From contig CAZQNQ010000010.1 of assembly GCA_964594985.1 (NCBI GenBank), forward strand, positions 1-64,000: 64,000 bases of DNA, written 5' to 3'. The position numbers and the translations under genes are program-made. Under the pieces are notes generated by a model that was not told the DNA's origin, did not search any database, and saw only the letters and a list, made by a program, of their open reading frames with translations. The stretch's first letter is position 1; every line of letters begins with the position of its first letter. This DNA comes from JADLHS01 sp964594985. Lineage in GTDB: Bacteria; Verrucomicrobiota; Verrucomicrobiia; Limisphaerales; JADLHS01. Positions 17,058 through 26,393 of the stretch are shown here, one piece after another.

Positions 17058-17816
17058 TTAGTTTGATTTCATGCCGGGAGCTGGCGCGGCAGGTTTGCGC
17101 AAATTCTGTTCGGCCTTCTTAGCATCGTAACCGGCCTTGGAAAGATAGTTGTTGATCTTGCCTTTGTATTTTCCGAAAACGGCATGCTTTTCGTCAGAGG
17201 TGCTGCCGTCCATCGCGAGTTCGCGCGCTTCGGTCAACCACGTCTTGATCTGCGCTTTCTGCTCGGCGGTGAGATCGGGATACATCTTGAGGTAAACCCC
17301 GTAGGTCAGCGGCAGCACACCGTAGGTCATCCCGTCCTTCACCTGGTCCACCTGCTCCGGCGAAAGCTCGGCGGCGAGACGGCCCAGAAATTCACCATGC
17401 AATTTGTCGAGCTTGGGCTTCACCGCATCGCGAGCAGCCTGAACCGCCGCCTGGCTCGCCCCGGCCTTTTCCTTCGCCTGCTGGATTTGCGCGTCCCGCT
17501 CGGCGTGAATCCGGCTTAGATCGCGATACTGTTGCGCAATGACATCACGCACCCTCACGAACTGGTTGGTGTCGGCCAAACCCAATCCCGCGACAATCTT
17601 GTCCGCGCGTTGATTGATGACACGCGTGTAGGCCGCGTCGGCCTCACCAACAGAATTGGTCTCAGCCGATTTTACCGAGAGCCCAACAAAGCCAGCGGCG
17701 ATGCAAGCGAGGTATCGCGTTGCCTTCCCCCGTCCGAACAGCGGTGCTAAAGCCACCGCCGCTTTGGAACAGTGGGAACGAGCGAATGGAACGAACAGAC
17801 AGGCAATTATCTTCAT
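17058..17816 (-). CDS. DUF3826 domain-containing secreted protein
   Basis: A 252-residue protein. After an N-terminal hydrophobic segment (ACIAAGFVGLSV), residues 60-245 show the DUF3826 pattern: AYTRVINQRADKIVAGLGL, QYRDLSRIHAERDAQI, LSPEQVDQVKDGMTYGVLPL and LTAEQKAQIKTWLTEARELA. DUF3826 proteins commonly accompany pectin and rhamnogalacturonan enzymes in PVC and Bacteroidetes loci, with no defined activity. The N-terminus contains HCSKAAVALAPLFGRGKA, which reads like a translated repeat inserted before the signal helix, so the true start is uncertain. Confidence 0.8.
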   Translation of the reverse strand: MKIIACLFVPFARSHCSKAAVALAPLFGRGKATRYLACIAAGFVGLSVKSAETNSVGEADAAYTRVINQRADKIVAGLGLADTNQFVRVRDVIAQQYRDLSRIHAERDAQIQQAKEKAGASQAAVQAARDAVKPKLDKLHGEFLGRLAAELSPEQVDQVKDGMTYGVLPLTYGVYLKMYPDLTAEQKAQIKTWLTEARELAMDGSTSDEKHAVFGKYKGKINNYLSKAGYDAKKAEQNLRKPAAPAPGMKSN

Positions 17817-17826
17817 TGGACTTCTT

Positions 17827-18942
17827 TCATTTCGGCCAGAGCAAAGCGCGATTGGTCAGCGGCTTGAGCACCAGTTTGGCCGGGTCAACGACCACATGTT
17901 TGATCTTCTCGCGGCGCCACGTGTAGGTGATGTGGACCAGACCATCGCTCGTCTGGATCATGGCTGGGTAGGCAAAGCCGTTTGGCGCACCGGGTTCGTC
18001 TTCGATCACCATCGCCGCCAGCCATTCTTTGCCATCCTTCGAAATGGCGAGGTTGAGCGGGCTGCGGCCTTTGTTATTGGGATTGTGATTATAGACCAGC
18101 AACTGCCGGCCATCCTGCAACGTCACAGCATCCGTGCCGGAGTTCGGATTCGGCATCTCGGTCAACGTCATCTCACCCCAGGTCTTGCCGCCGTCCTTCG
18201 ACCAGATGTCGAACATCTGCCCGTGCTTGGTGCGACCAATGGATTGAAGCCTCTTCTCGCCGTGAAACAAAATGCTCGGCTGGATGGCGGCGATCTTCTT
18301 TCCGTCGTTCACCGGCTTGGTCGCCATCCAAGTCTGCCCGCCGTCGGTGGAGCGCTCGAAATGAACGCGCCAGCCGTTTGCGCCTTCGGTGCTGGTCGGC
18401 GAAAGGATGTCGCCGTTCGCAAGTTGCACGGGTTTGTTTTTGACCGGGCCGAGAATACCGTCAGGCAGGCGCTTTGGAGTGGACCACGTTTTCCCATCGT
18501 CGGTCGAAGTCGTCACCATGCCCCACCACGTTGCGGGGCTGGGGCCAACTTTGTAGAACAACAGCAACGGCCCGTTCTTCGGCTGGAACAAAACCGGATT
18601 CCACGTCGGCAGGCGTTTGTCGCCGAAGCCCATGCCGTTGGCGACTTCTTGCGGCGCGGTCCACTGGCCAGCCTCGAACCGGGAAACGTAGATACACACG
18701 TCGGGATCACGTTCGCGCGTGCCGCCGAACCACGCGGTCACCAAGCCGGATTTCGTCTCGACGATGGTCGAGGCGTGGCACGATGGAAACGGCGCGGTTT
18801 CGTAGATGAACTCGGCCTTCACAAAGCCGGGTGCGTTGGTGAGATTCGCCGTCTGGGCGCTGGAAGTGGCCACTGCGGTTGCTGTGAGCAACGCAGCAGC
18901 CACGCCGCTCCAGAGTGGTAGTGAGTTTGGATTTTGTTTCAT
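17827..18942 (-). CDS. sialidase family (BNR/Asp-box) secreted protein
   Basis: A 371-residue secreted protein (signal peptide ending near SAQ) with a six-bladed propeller signature: Asp boxes STDDGKTWS, STDGGQTWM, SKDGGKTWG, SKDGKEW, plus the early SCHASTIVET and AWFGGTRERDPDVCIY. This is the exo-alpha-sialidase-like BNR_2 layout. In a rhamnose/pectin locus the true substrate may be another acidic sugar rather than sialic acid. Its start overlaps the rhamnosidase stop by 4 bp, so the two are co-translated. Confidence 0.85.
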   Translation of the reverse strand: MKQNPNSLPLWSGVAAALLTATAVATSSAQTANLTNAPGFVKAEFIYETAPFPSCHASTIVETKSGLVTAWFGGTRERDPDVCIYVSRFEAGQWTAPQEVANGMGFGDKRLPTWNPVLFQPKNGPLLLFYKVGPSPATWWGMVTTSTDDGKTWSTPKRLPDGILGPVKNKPVQLANGDILSPTSTEGANGWRVHFERSTDGGQTWMATKPVNDGKKIAAIQPSILFHGEKRLQSIGRTKHGQMFDIWSKDGGKTWGEMTLTEMPNPNSGTDAVTLQDGRQLLVYNHNPNNKGRSPLNLAISKDGKEWLAAMVIEDEPGAPNGFAYPAMIQTSDGLVHITYTWRREKIKHVVVDPAKLVLKPLTNRALLWPK

Positions 18943-21900
18943 TCGCTGACGAACTGGTATTTGCCGCTGCCCAGGCGGACCACCATGCGGTCGCCTTCGG
19001 TGCGGAGAAACTTCACGCCGCGCGCCTGGTCGAGCGTCCGGCCGCTTTCGGTCAGGATGCGCCTGGACATCGTCGGCACGTAAGCCGTGGCGGTCGTGTT
19101 GGGCGGCACTTCAATCTGCCACACAAACCGGATATTGCTCTTTTGGGAATCGGCTTCCTTGCGCCAGTCACTGGAAATCAAGCCGTAGGGGGACCGATGC
19201 GTGGCGCGGGCGAAATTCAAATCCGCCACCGGATACGGCTTCATGACGATGCGCTTGAAACCGGGTTGTTCGGGATCGGCGGCGATGCCCGCGAGGTATT
19301 CGTTCAGCCAGATGACCAGATCGCCGACGAGCATGACGTGGTTGCCGGAGTTCATCGTGGGATCGGCGGTGTTGCCGTTCCACAATTCCCAGATCGTCGT
19401 CGCGCCGTTGGCGATCATGTAGCCCCAGCCGGGATACTCGGTCTTGATCGCCATCTGGTAAACCAGATCGGGGCGACCGTTATCCGACAGCACGCGACAG
19501 AGATACTGCCCACCGATCAACCCTGTGCCGATGTGGCCTTTGGTTTCGTTGGTGAGTTTCTCGACGAGTTGTTTGAAGACGCTCGCCTGGAATTCCTCAG
19601 GCACAAGCCCGAACGCCAGCGGCAACACGCAGGAAGTCTGCGAGCCGTTGTCGTAATAACCCTTGTCGCGCTGAAGAAATTTTTCGTTGAACGCGGCTTT
19701 GATTTCCTCCGCCCATTTCGCGTAATGCGCCGCATCATCCGTCTTACCAAGCAACGTGGCGTAACGCTCCATCAACTTGAGATCATTGTAAAAATACGAC
19801 GTCGCGAGCAGTGGCTTGGAAGTCTGTCGCGCCGGATCTTTCGAATGGATCAACTTCGGATTTTCCGGCGGCACACACCAATCGCCGTAACTGTCCCGGG
19901 AAATGATGCCGTTCGTGACGAAGCGGTTCATGTAATCGAGCCACTTCTTCGCGCTGTCATAACGATGCTTGATCGGCCCGGTGTCGCCGTATTGCCGCTC
20001 CAGCACACCCGGCGCGATGATGAGCGTGCTCGGCCAGGTGACGTTATCCGAGTAGATCGGCCAATAGGCGGGCGCGACATCCGGCACGCTGCCGCTCGGG
20101 CGTTGGGCGTCGCTGATGTCCTGCAACCATTTCGGGTAAAGCTTCGAGATGTCGAACAGATAGGTTTCGCCGCGGCATTCTTCCGAACGATCGCCCAGCC
20201 AACCCTGGCGTTCGTCGCGTTGCGGACAATCCGTCGGCATCGAGCGATAATTCCCCCGCGTGCCCCAGAAGACGTTCGTCCAGATCTGATTCAACAACGG
20301 ATTGGCGCAGGCGAATTCTCCGGCGCGGCCCAGATCGTCATGCACCACGCGCCCTTCAAGCGCCGCAAGCGTGGCGACGCCCGGCAAGCCGGTGACTTCG
20401 ACGTAACGGAAGCCGTGATACGTGAAGCGCGGCTCCCAGACTTCCTGGCCGCCGCCACGCAACGTGTAGGTGTCCGTGACTTTCGCGCCCCGCAGATTCG
20501 CCATGTAGAGCGTGCCGTCGGGGTTGAGCGTCTCGGCGAAACGCAACTGCACCTGGAGACCCGCCGCGCCCCGCACTTTGAGCCGACACCAGCCGACCAT
20601 GTTCTGTCCCATGTCATAAACCAGCACGCCGGGCTTCACTTCGCGAAAGGAGACTGGCTTGATGGTCTCGGTCACGCGGATGGGTTCGATCATCTGTGCG
20701 GACAATGGGCCGGGGGCGGAAACCAATTGCACCGGTTGCCAGCGGGGTAATGCCGCGGCATTTGAAATCACGCCCGCCCCAGCCGGTTGCGGCTTTGATT
20801 TTTCCAAAGCCCGCTCGTATTGGGGGTTCATCGAATAACCCGGCTGGCTCCAAAGCCCAAGTTCCTTGCGCGCATCGTATTCTTCGCCGTCAAATTCGCC
20901 GCTGGATAGAATCGGCCCGTCAGTTGCCACCTTCCAAGTTTCGTCGCTCACCACTTCACTGACCGAGCCGTCCGTGTGTTCAACGCGCAGATGCAGCATC
21001 AGCTTCGGCCAGCCAAAATTCACCGTGCCCGAATAAATCTTGCTGCGATCCGACGCAAACCGCCCGCCGCCGAGCACCACACCCATGGCGTTGGCCCCGC
21101 GTTTGAGCTGCTCGGTGACATCGTGCGTCACGTAGAAGGCGCGCTTGTCGTATTGCGCCACCGCCGGGGACAGCACCGCGTCGCCAACCTTCTGGCCATT
21201 GACGGAAAGCTCCGATGAACCCAGGCCGGAATAATAGACCGTGGCGCGCTCGATCTTCTTCGCGAGGGCAAACTCCTTCCGCAGCCAACGCGCCGGGAAA
21301 CGCCGGTCCTCCGCCGTGCGCGGTTCACCCCACGGCTCCATGCTCGCCGGCCCGATGACCTGGGCCGCAACCCACTTCGAGTCGTCAAAACCCTTCTTGT
21401 TCCAACCCGGCTCGAGGACTCTGGAAACTTTCCAGCCCGCATCCGTCCTGATGACGAGCGGTTCGCCCTGATCAAATTCAATGGTCAACGAACCGATCAC
21501 CCCGGCAGGATTCACTTCCAAGCCGGTGTTGCGCCCCACCAGCCCGAACACATATGTCTGTCCCGGATGCAAGCGCTGGGTGATGTCATTCCACTTCACC
21601 GACTTGTAATTATTGCGCGCCCCGAGATCAAATTCATCGAGCCAGCCGCGACATTCGTTGTCGCCGGTGTATTGAAAAATCGCGCGTTTGACTTTGCGGT
21701 CAGTGGGCAAGGTGATCTCTTTGCGAAACCAATTCGTCTCCAGCGGCGCGCCTTGAGCCGGATTTCCTTCCGGAAACCAGATCCAGCTCGTGTTGGTCAG
21801 AACGCTCGCATTGTCGTCACCATCGAGACCGATCCACTTGGCCCGCCATTCGTCGGACGCAAGAATGCCCATCGTCCACTGCGCCGATTTGCTCCAGCCG

Positions 21901-22295
21901 GAAGCCGTTTTCTCATCCGACCAGACGCGCACCGTCCAGAAGCATGGCGCGTGCGATTTCAAAGCCTTGCCCCCATACGGCACGAGCACCGACTGCGACG
22001 AAACCACTTGTCCGCTGTCCCAGAGATCCGCCTTCCCGACTTTGAGTTTTGACTCAGTCGAGGCGACGAGAATCTGATAGGCATACTGCGATTGGGCGCG
22101 TCCGTCAGGTTTCAACATCCATCCCAACCGGGGCTGCGTCGCGTCAATGCCAGTCGGATTGACCAGCCATTCGCAGCGCAGCTCTGCCACCTTCACTCCA
22201 CCGAACGCCGGGCTCACCGTGATCAACGGCAGCAGCCAGGCGACGATTAGAAACCGCGCCCAGCAACGGCGGCTGGTTGAGATATATTCGGACAT
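18939..22295 (-). CDS. alpha-L-rhamnosidase, glycoside hydrolase family 78
   Basis: A 1,118-residue secreted enzyme (N-terminal hydrophobic segment LIVAWLLPLITVSPAFG) releasing terminal L-rhamnose. Order: N-terminal fibronectin-like region (ELRCEWLVNPTGIDATQPRL), rhamnosidase beta-sandwich domains (ERATVYYSGLGSSELSVNGQ), Bac_rhamnosid core (YDMGQNMVGWCRLKV) and the (alpha/alpha)6 catalytic domain with the hallmark acidic cluster DCPQRDERQGWLGDRSE. The C-terminal sandwich is present. First gene of a four-gene operon and divergent from the dehydratase at 22414, which fits uptake and use of rhamnose-containing pectin. Confidence 0.93.
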   Translation of the reverse strand: MSEYISTSRRCWARFLIVAWLLPLITVSPAFGGVKVAELRCEWLVNPTGIDATQPRLGWMLKPDGRAQSQYAYQILVASTESKLKVGKADLWDSGQVVSSQSVLVPYGGKALKSHAPCFWTVRVWSDEKTASGWSKSAQWTMGILASDEWRAKWIGLDGDDNASVLTNTSWIWFPEGNPAQGAPLETNWFRKEITLPTDRKVKRAIFQYTGDNECRGWLDEFDLGARNNYKSVKWNDITQRLHPGQTYVFGLVGRNTGLEVNPAGVIGSLTIEFDQGEPLVIRTDAGWKVSRVLEPGWNKKGFDDSKWVAAQVIGPASMEPWGEPRTAEDRRFPARWLRKEFALAKKIERATVYYSGLGSSELSVNGQKVGDAVLSPAVAQYDKRAFYVTHDVTEQLKRGANAMGVVLGGGRFASDRSKIYSGTVNFGWPKLMLHLRVEHTDGSVSEVVSDETWKVATDGPILSSGEFDGEEYDARKELGLWSQPGYSMNPQYERALEKSKPQPAGAGVISNAAALPRWQPVQLVSAPGPLSAQMIEPIRVTETIKPVSFREVKPGVLVYDMGQNMVGWCRLKVRGAAGLQVQLRFAETLNPDGTLYMANLRGAKVTDTYTLRGGGQEVWEPRFTYHGFRYVEVTGLPGVATLAALEGRVVHDDLGRAGEFACANPLLNQIWTNVFWGTRGNYRSMPTDCPQRDERQGWLGDRSEECRGETYLFDISKLYPKWLQDISDAQRPSGSVPDVAPAYWPIYSDNVTWPSTLIIAPGVLERQYGDTGPIKHRYDSAKKWLDYMNRFVTNGIISRDSYGDWCVPPENPKLIHSKDPARQTSKPLLATSYFYNDLKLMERYATLLGKTDDAAHYAKWAEEIKAAFNEKFLQRDKGYYDNGSQTSCVLPLAFGLVPEEFQASVFKQLVEKLTNETKGHIGTGLIGGQYLCRVLSDNGRPDLVYQMAIKTEYPGWGYMIANGATTIWELWNGNTADPTMNSGNHVMLVGDLVIWLNEYLAGIAADPEQPGFKRIVMKPYPVADLNFARATHRSPYGLISSDWRKEADSQKSNIRFVWQIEVPPNTTATAYVPTMSRRILTESGRTLDQARGVKFLRTEGDRMVVRLGSGKYQFVSE

Positions 22296-22413
22296 AAGCG
22301 GTGCATCATCATGGTCGTCCCACTACGGGCGGGCAATGTGATTTTTACGAATTGATGCGTAATTCCTGACGCTCGACGCAACCCGCTCTATTCAAATAGA
22401 CTCTCGCCCGGCC

Positions 22414-23496
22414 ATGAAAATCCGCCAGATCCAGTTCTTCCGCGCCGTCTCGCCACTGTCGCGCCCGATCGCCGACAGCACGCACTCCATCCCGGAGATC
22501 GCCTTCATCGTCACCCGGCTCACGCTGGATTCCGGCGTGACTGGCGAGGCTTACCTGCTGGCGTTTCATTATTCGCCCCAAGCCATCGCGGGCGCGCTCC
22601 GCGACATCGCGCCGCTGGCCGTGGGTTGGGAAGTGAACCAAACCGGCGCGTTCATCAAACATTACGAGAAGGAGTCGGAGTATTTCGGCACGAAAGGCAT
22701 CCACCGCTGGGCGCTCGGCTCGATCAACATCGCCATGTGGGATGCCTGGGCAAAAACCCTCGGCATGCCGGTCTGGAAAATGTTCGGCACGCATCATCTC
22801 CGTGTGCCACTTTACGGCAGCGGCGGCTGGCTCTCATATTCGATCCCCGAATTGCTCGACGAAGTCACCCGCTACGTCAAACGCGGTTTTCGCGCCGTGA
22901 AGATCAAGGTCGGCTCGCCCGATCTACGGAACGACATCGAACGCCTCACCCGCGTTCGCGAAGCCGTCGGCCCGCACGTCCAGATCATGATGGACGCCAA
23001 CCAAGGCATGAACCTCGCCGCCGCTTCGCAACTCTCCGCCGCGGTGCGCGACCTGAAAATCACGTGGTTTGAAGAGCCGTTGCCGAATACGGACTTTGCC
23101 GGTTACGCGCAACTCCGCCGCGTCGCCGGGATTTCCCTCGCGATGGGCGAACGCGAATTCGACCTCGTCGCCCTGCGCGAATTGATCTCCCGTAACGCCC
23201 TCGATCTTTGGCAACCGGACATCCTCCGCCTCGGCAGCGTCGAAGCCTGGCGCGCGTCCGCCGCATTGGCCGAAGCGCATCACATCCCGGTTCTGCCGCA
23301 CTATTACAAGGAATACGACGTGCCGCTGCTGATGACGATCCCCAACACCCACGGCGCGGAATCGTTCGATTGGGTGGACGATCTCATCACGCAGCCCATC
23401 CGCATGAAGGACGGTTTTGCGTATCCGAACGACGGGGCGGGCTGGAGCTTCAATTTCAAGGACGAGCGGATGAAAGAGCTGGCCACGGTTTCCTGA
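22414..23496 (+). CDS. enolase-superfamily (mandelate racemase/muconate lactonizing) dehydratase
   Basis: A 360-residue enzyme. The capping domain is followed by a barrel carrying KxK (FRAVKIKVG), metal ligands in IMMDANQG, WFEEPLP and AMGEREFD, and a likely catalytic His in VLPHYYKEYD. Members dehydrate sugar acids such as rhamnonate, galactonate or galactarate. Which acid cannot be told from sequence, but the divergent GH78 operon 118 bp away suggests a rhamnose- or pectin-derived acid. Confidence 0.85.
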   Translation: MKIRQIQFFRAVSPLSRPIADSTHSIPEIAFIVTRLTLDSGVTGEAYLLAFHYSPQAIAGALRDIAPLAVGWEVNQTGAFIKHYEKESEYFGTKGIHRWALGSINIAMWDAWAKTLGMPVWKMFGTHHLRVPLYGSGGWLSYSIPELLDEVTRYVKRGFRAVKIKVGSPDLRNDIERLTRVREAVGPHVQIMMDANQGMNLAAASQLSAAVRDLKITWFEEPLPNTDFAGYAQLRRVAGISLAMGEREFDLVALRELISRNALDLWQPDILRLGSVEAWRASAALAEAHHIPVLPHYYKEYDVPLLMTIPNTHGAESFDWVDDLITQPIRMKDGFAYPNDGAGWSFNFKDERMKELATVS

Positions 23497-23499
23497 GCC

Positions 23500-23570
23500 G
23501 TAGCCGCCGACGTGAGGAGGCGGACGCATCGCGAACCAACCAAACTCCGCCTCCTCACGTCGGCGGCTAC
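23500..23570. repeat. palindromic repeat, 25-bp arms (GTAGCCGCCGACGTGAGGAG)
   Basis: Arms GTAGCCGCCGACGTGAGG and CCTCACGTCGGCGGCTAC are perfect inverse copies around a 21-nt loop. It lies between the convergent dehydratase and OsmC genes and could act as a bidirectional terminator, though no T-run is present. Confidence 0.75.
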
Positions 23571-23583
23571 AACCCAGCGGCGC

Positions 23584-24009
23584 TCAGGTTTCAATCTTCG
23601 CGTCCATCGTGATGTCGGCCTTGAGCAAGCGTGAAATGGGACAGCCCGCCTTGGCCGCATTCGCGATTTCAAGCACCTTGGCTTGGTCTTGACCGGGCAC
23701 TTTCGCCGTCACGTCCAGATGCGATTGCGTGACGGTGAAACCCGCATCGGTCTTTTCCATCGTGATGGTCGCGGTGGTGGCGATGGATTCCGACGTGATG
23801 CCCGCCTTGCCCAGTTCCGCCGAGAACGCCATCGAGAAACAACCCGCGTGCGCCGCCGCGATGAGTTCTTCGGGATTTGTGCCCACGCCGTTCTCAAAGC
23901 GCGTGCCGAACGAGTATTGCGCTTCCTTGAGCGTGCCGCTTTCGGTGGAGATGAGGCCTTTGCCGGCTTTCAGATCGCCGCGCCAGACTGCTGATGCTTT
24001 TCGTTTCAT
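23584..24009 (-). CDS. OsmC family peroxiredoxin
   Basis: A 141-residue protein of the OsmC/Ohr fold, which reduces organic hydroperoxides with two cysteines. The first Cys lies in ELIAAAHAGCFSMAFSAEL, the second in NAAKAGCPISRLLKA; the glycine-rich FENGVGTNPEE loop is typical of OsmC proper. Downstream of the ECF sigma gene on the same strand, 91 bp away, so it may belong to that operon. Confidence 0.93.
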   Translation of the reverse strand: MKRKASAVWRGDLKAGKGLISTESGTLKEAQYSFGTRFENGVGTNPEELIAAAHAGCFSMAFSAELGKAGITSESIATTATITMEKTDAGFTVTQSHLDVTAKVPGQDQAKVLEIANAAKAGCPISRLLKADITMDAKIET

Positions 24010-24100
24010 GTTCGCCTTGGGTTGAAGTGAGCGGGGATTCGCTCAAGGCTGGCAAGCTAACGCCACCACGCGGCAAGCTCAAGCGCGGGCGCGGGACAAT

Positions 24101-25408
24101 TTACCGCGACTGTTCCTCACACGCCTGCAGACGTTTGGCGAGAAACACCTGCTCGGATTTGATCTCGGCCAGTTGCATCGCCCGGCGAAAATGCACGGCG
24201 GCGGCGGGCGTGTGGTTCAAGCGCGCTTCAAATTCCCCCAGCACCGCGTGCAACAAATAATACGATTCGAGCGATTGCAAATTGCGGATCGCGCCAACGG
24301 CTTCAATGCCCGCCTGCGGCCCGTGGACTTCCGCCACCGCCACCGCCCGATTCAGCGCCACGACCGGTGAGTCGTCGAATTCAATGAGCCGGTCGTAGAG
24401 TTCCAAGATGTGCCCCCAGTCCGTCGCCGCGTAATCGCGCGCGGCGCAATGGCATGCGGCGATACCCGCCTGCAGATGATACTCGCTGAGTTCGTTGCCC
24501 GCCGCCGAGTGCGCCAGATGAAACATGCCGCGTGCGATCATCGGATGATTCCAGCGCGACCGGTCCTGTTCCTGCAGACGTAATAAGTTGCCGTCGCTAT
24601 CCGTCCGCGCCGGAATCCGCGCGGCGTTCAACAACATCAACGCCAGCAACGCTTGGGTGCGCGGCTGGTTGCCCGCCGGATGTTCGGCGAGCAGTTGCGT
24701 GAGGCGGATGGCTTCCTGGCAGAGATCTTCGCGAATCAGCGACTCACCACTCGACGCTTTGTAACCTTCGTTGAACAGCAGGTAGAGCGATTGCAGCACC
24801 GCATCGAGCCGGCGTGCCAACTCGTCGCCCTCGGGGATTTCAAAACGGATGCCCGCCTCACGAATCCGCTGCTTCGCGCGCGTCAACCGCTTGGCGATGG
24901 CGGCTTCGGTGGTGAGAAAAGCTTTGGCGATTTCCGGCGGACTGAATCCGCACAGCGTCTTGAGCGCGAGCGCCACCTGATCCTCGCGCGAGATGAGCGG
25001 GTGACAGCACACGAACATCATCCGCAGCCGGTCGTCCTTGATTTCATTCTCAAACAGCGGCGAACCACCACCGTCGGCTTCGCCGGGCAACTGTTCGATG
25101 TGCGAAATAATCTGCGGCTGCTTCTCATGAAAGGTTTTCTCGCGGCGGATGGTATCGAGCGCGAGATTCTTTGCCGCTTGGGTCAGCCATGCCGCAGGAT
25201 TCTTCGGCACGCCATAATACGGCCACGTCTGCAACGCCCGGACCATCGCCTCCTGCACCACGTCTTCGGCCAGTTGCAAGCGCTCGATGCCGAAGATGCC
25301 CGTCAGCACCGCGACGAGTTTGCCCGCCTCGTGCCGGAACAGATGCTCCGTCAGCCCGGGAATATCCACGGAGGCTGGCGCGGCATTTGTTTCCGAAGGC
25401 TGACTCAC
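24101..25408 (-). CDS. ECF RNA polymerase sigma factor with C-terminal TPR-like extension (ECF42-like)
   Basis: A 435-residue sigma factor. Sigma region 2 spans residues about 20-90 (LQLAEDVVQEAMVRALQTW, PAAWLTQAAKNLALDTIRRE). Region 4 lies near residues 125-190 (FVCCHPLISREDQVALALKT, SPPEIAKAFLTTEAAIAKRL). The remaining 230 residues are a helical DUF6596/TPR-like extension. This layout, together with an adjacent DGPF-motif YciI gene, matches the ECF42 group, which lacks a classical anti-sigma factor. It is last of a DoxX-SRPBCC-YciI-sigma operon. Four matching promoter-like sites elsewhere in the island suggest its targets. Confidence 0.9.
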   Translation of the reverse strand: MSQPSETNAAPASVDIPGLTEHLFRHEAGKLVAVLTGIFGIERLQLAEDVVQEAMVRALQTWPYYGVPKNPAAWLTQAAKNLALDTIRREKTFHEKQPQIISHIEQLPGEADGGGSPLFENEIKDDRLRMMFVCCHPLISREDQVALALKTLCGFSPPEIAKAFLTTEAAIAKRLTRAKQRIREAGIRFEIPEGDELARRLDAVLQSLYLLFNEGYKASSGESLIREDLCQEAIRLTQLLAEHPAGNQPRTQALLALMLLNAARIPARTDSDGNLLRLQEQDRSRWNHPMIARGMFHLAHSAAGNELSEYHLQAGIAACHCAARDYAATDWGHILELYDRLIEFDDSPVVALNRAVAVAEVHGPQAGIEAVGAIRNLQSLESYYLLHAVLGEFEARLNHTPAAAVHFRRAMQLAEIKSEQVFLAKRLQACEEQSR

Positions 25409-25412
25409 GCGT

Positions 25413-25838
25413 TCACGACTTGGTAACTGACTTCACGAGCCGTTCCAAGTGCTGAATCCCGCGCAACCGTTCGGTGTTGCGTTCGCCGACCGGCCGCACC
25501 TCGACCGCACAACCGTCATAAACCAGCCCCGGGCATTGTTGCGCGATGCGGATCGCTTCGGCTTCATCCGCCACTTGCAGATGAAAGTAGCCGCCGATGC
25601 TTTCCTTCGATTCCGCGAACGGTCCGTCGGACACAGTATTGCCGTTCTTGCCGGACACGAGTTTGCCCGTGTTTAACAGCGGCATACCCCCGCAGCATTT
25701 CCCTTCATCCACCAAGCGCTGAAACCACGCATACCAGTCAGTCACGACCCGGTGGAGTTCTTCGGGCGGCAGATTCGTTTCCCAAGTGTTGCCGCGAAAC
25801 AGCAGCAGGTAATCGGCTTTTTCAGACGTCGCACTCAT
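25413..25838 (-). CDS. YciI/DGPF family protein (sigma-factor partner)
   Basis: A 141-residue YCII-related protein. The diagnostic block is TVSDGPFAESKESIGGYF, preceded by WFQRLVDEGKCCGGMPL and followed by EAIRIAQQCPGLVYDGCAVE. DGPF proteins are the usual neighbours of this type of ECF factor; their biochemical role is not established. It overlaps the SRPBCC stop (ATGA) and ends 4 bp before the sigma gene. Three paralogues occur at 30285, 32482 and 32942. Confidence 0.9.
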   Translation of the reverse strand: MSATSEKADYLLLFRGNTWETNLPPEELHRVVTDWYAWFQRLVDEGKCCGGMPLLNTGKLVSGKNGNTVSDGPFAESKESIGGYFHLQVADEAEAIRIAQQCPGLVYDGCAVEVRPVGERNTERLRGIQHLERLVKSVTKS

Positions 25839-26374
25839 GGCTGAGATTTCGTCGTTTCGATAATCGTTTTCAAACTCGCCAGCCCCTTTTCAAAATCCTT
25901 CCCCACCATCTTGTCGCAGTCCACGATCAGGCTGAACATCTTGCTCATGAAGTTATTCTTCCCAAACATGCTCCAGGCCACCAGCGTCCGCCCGTCTGCC
26001 GCGGTGAACTTGAATTCCGCCGTATTCGTGGCCTTGAACGGCCGCAAAAATTCCAGCTTGAACTGGATCACCTCGCTCGCACGGCTCCCGGTGATGGTCA
26101 TGCGACCTTCGCCAACCTTGTTGTTGCCGGACCAGGACATTGTTGAGCCGACCCCGGCGGCGGGGCCGGCGAAGGAATTCTTCGCGTTGGGATCGAGCTT
26201 GGCCCACGGCGACCACGCGTCCCATTTCCGGAGTTCGTTGACGTGGGAAAAAACTTCTTCCGGCGGCGCGGCGATGGTTGCCGAACGCACGACGGTGAAT
26301 TCGTCCGGTCGCCCGGCGATGAGGACGAACAGCACGATGCCGATGATGACGAGCGCAACGAGAATGGGAGTCAT
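25835..26374 (-). CDS. SRPBCC/polyketide-cyclase-like membrane-anchored protein
   Basis: A 179-residue protein with an N-terminal membrane anchor (ILVALVIIGIVLFVLIAG) and a START-like SRPBCC domain (VRSATIAAPPEEVFSHVNEL, WDAWSPWAKLDPNAKNSF, VGSTMSWSGNNKVGEGRMTI). The hydrophobic-ligand fold is clear, the ligand is not. Co-transcribed with the YciI and ECF sigma genes; SRPBCC genes are frequent companions in such clusters. Confidence 0.85.
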   Translation of the reverse strand: MTPILVALVIIGIVLFVLIAGRPDEFTVVRSATIAAPPEEVFSHVNELRKWDAWSPWAKLDPNAKNSFAGPAAGVGSTMSWSGNNKVGEGRMTITGSRASEVIQFKLEFLRPFKATNTAEFKFTAADGRTLVAWSMFGKNNFMSKMFSLIVDCDKMVGKDFEKGLASLKTIIETTKSQP

Positions 26375-26393
26375 AATTTTCCTTGGTTCAAGT

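Noticed and set aside
18915..20750. Long open frame (611 codons) opposite the GH78 rhamnosidase
   Set aside because: Antisense to conserved GH78 sequence; composition of a shadow frame.
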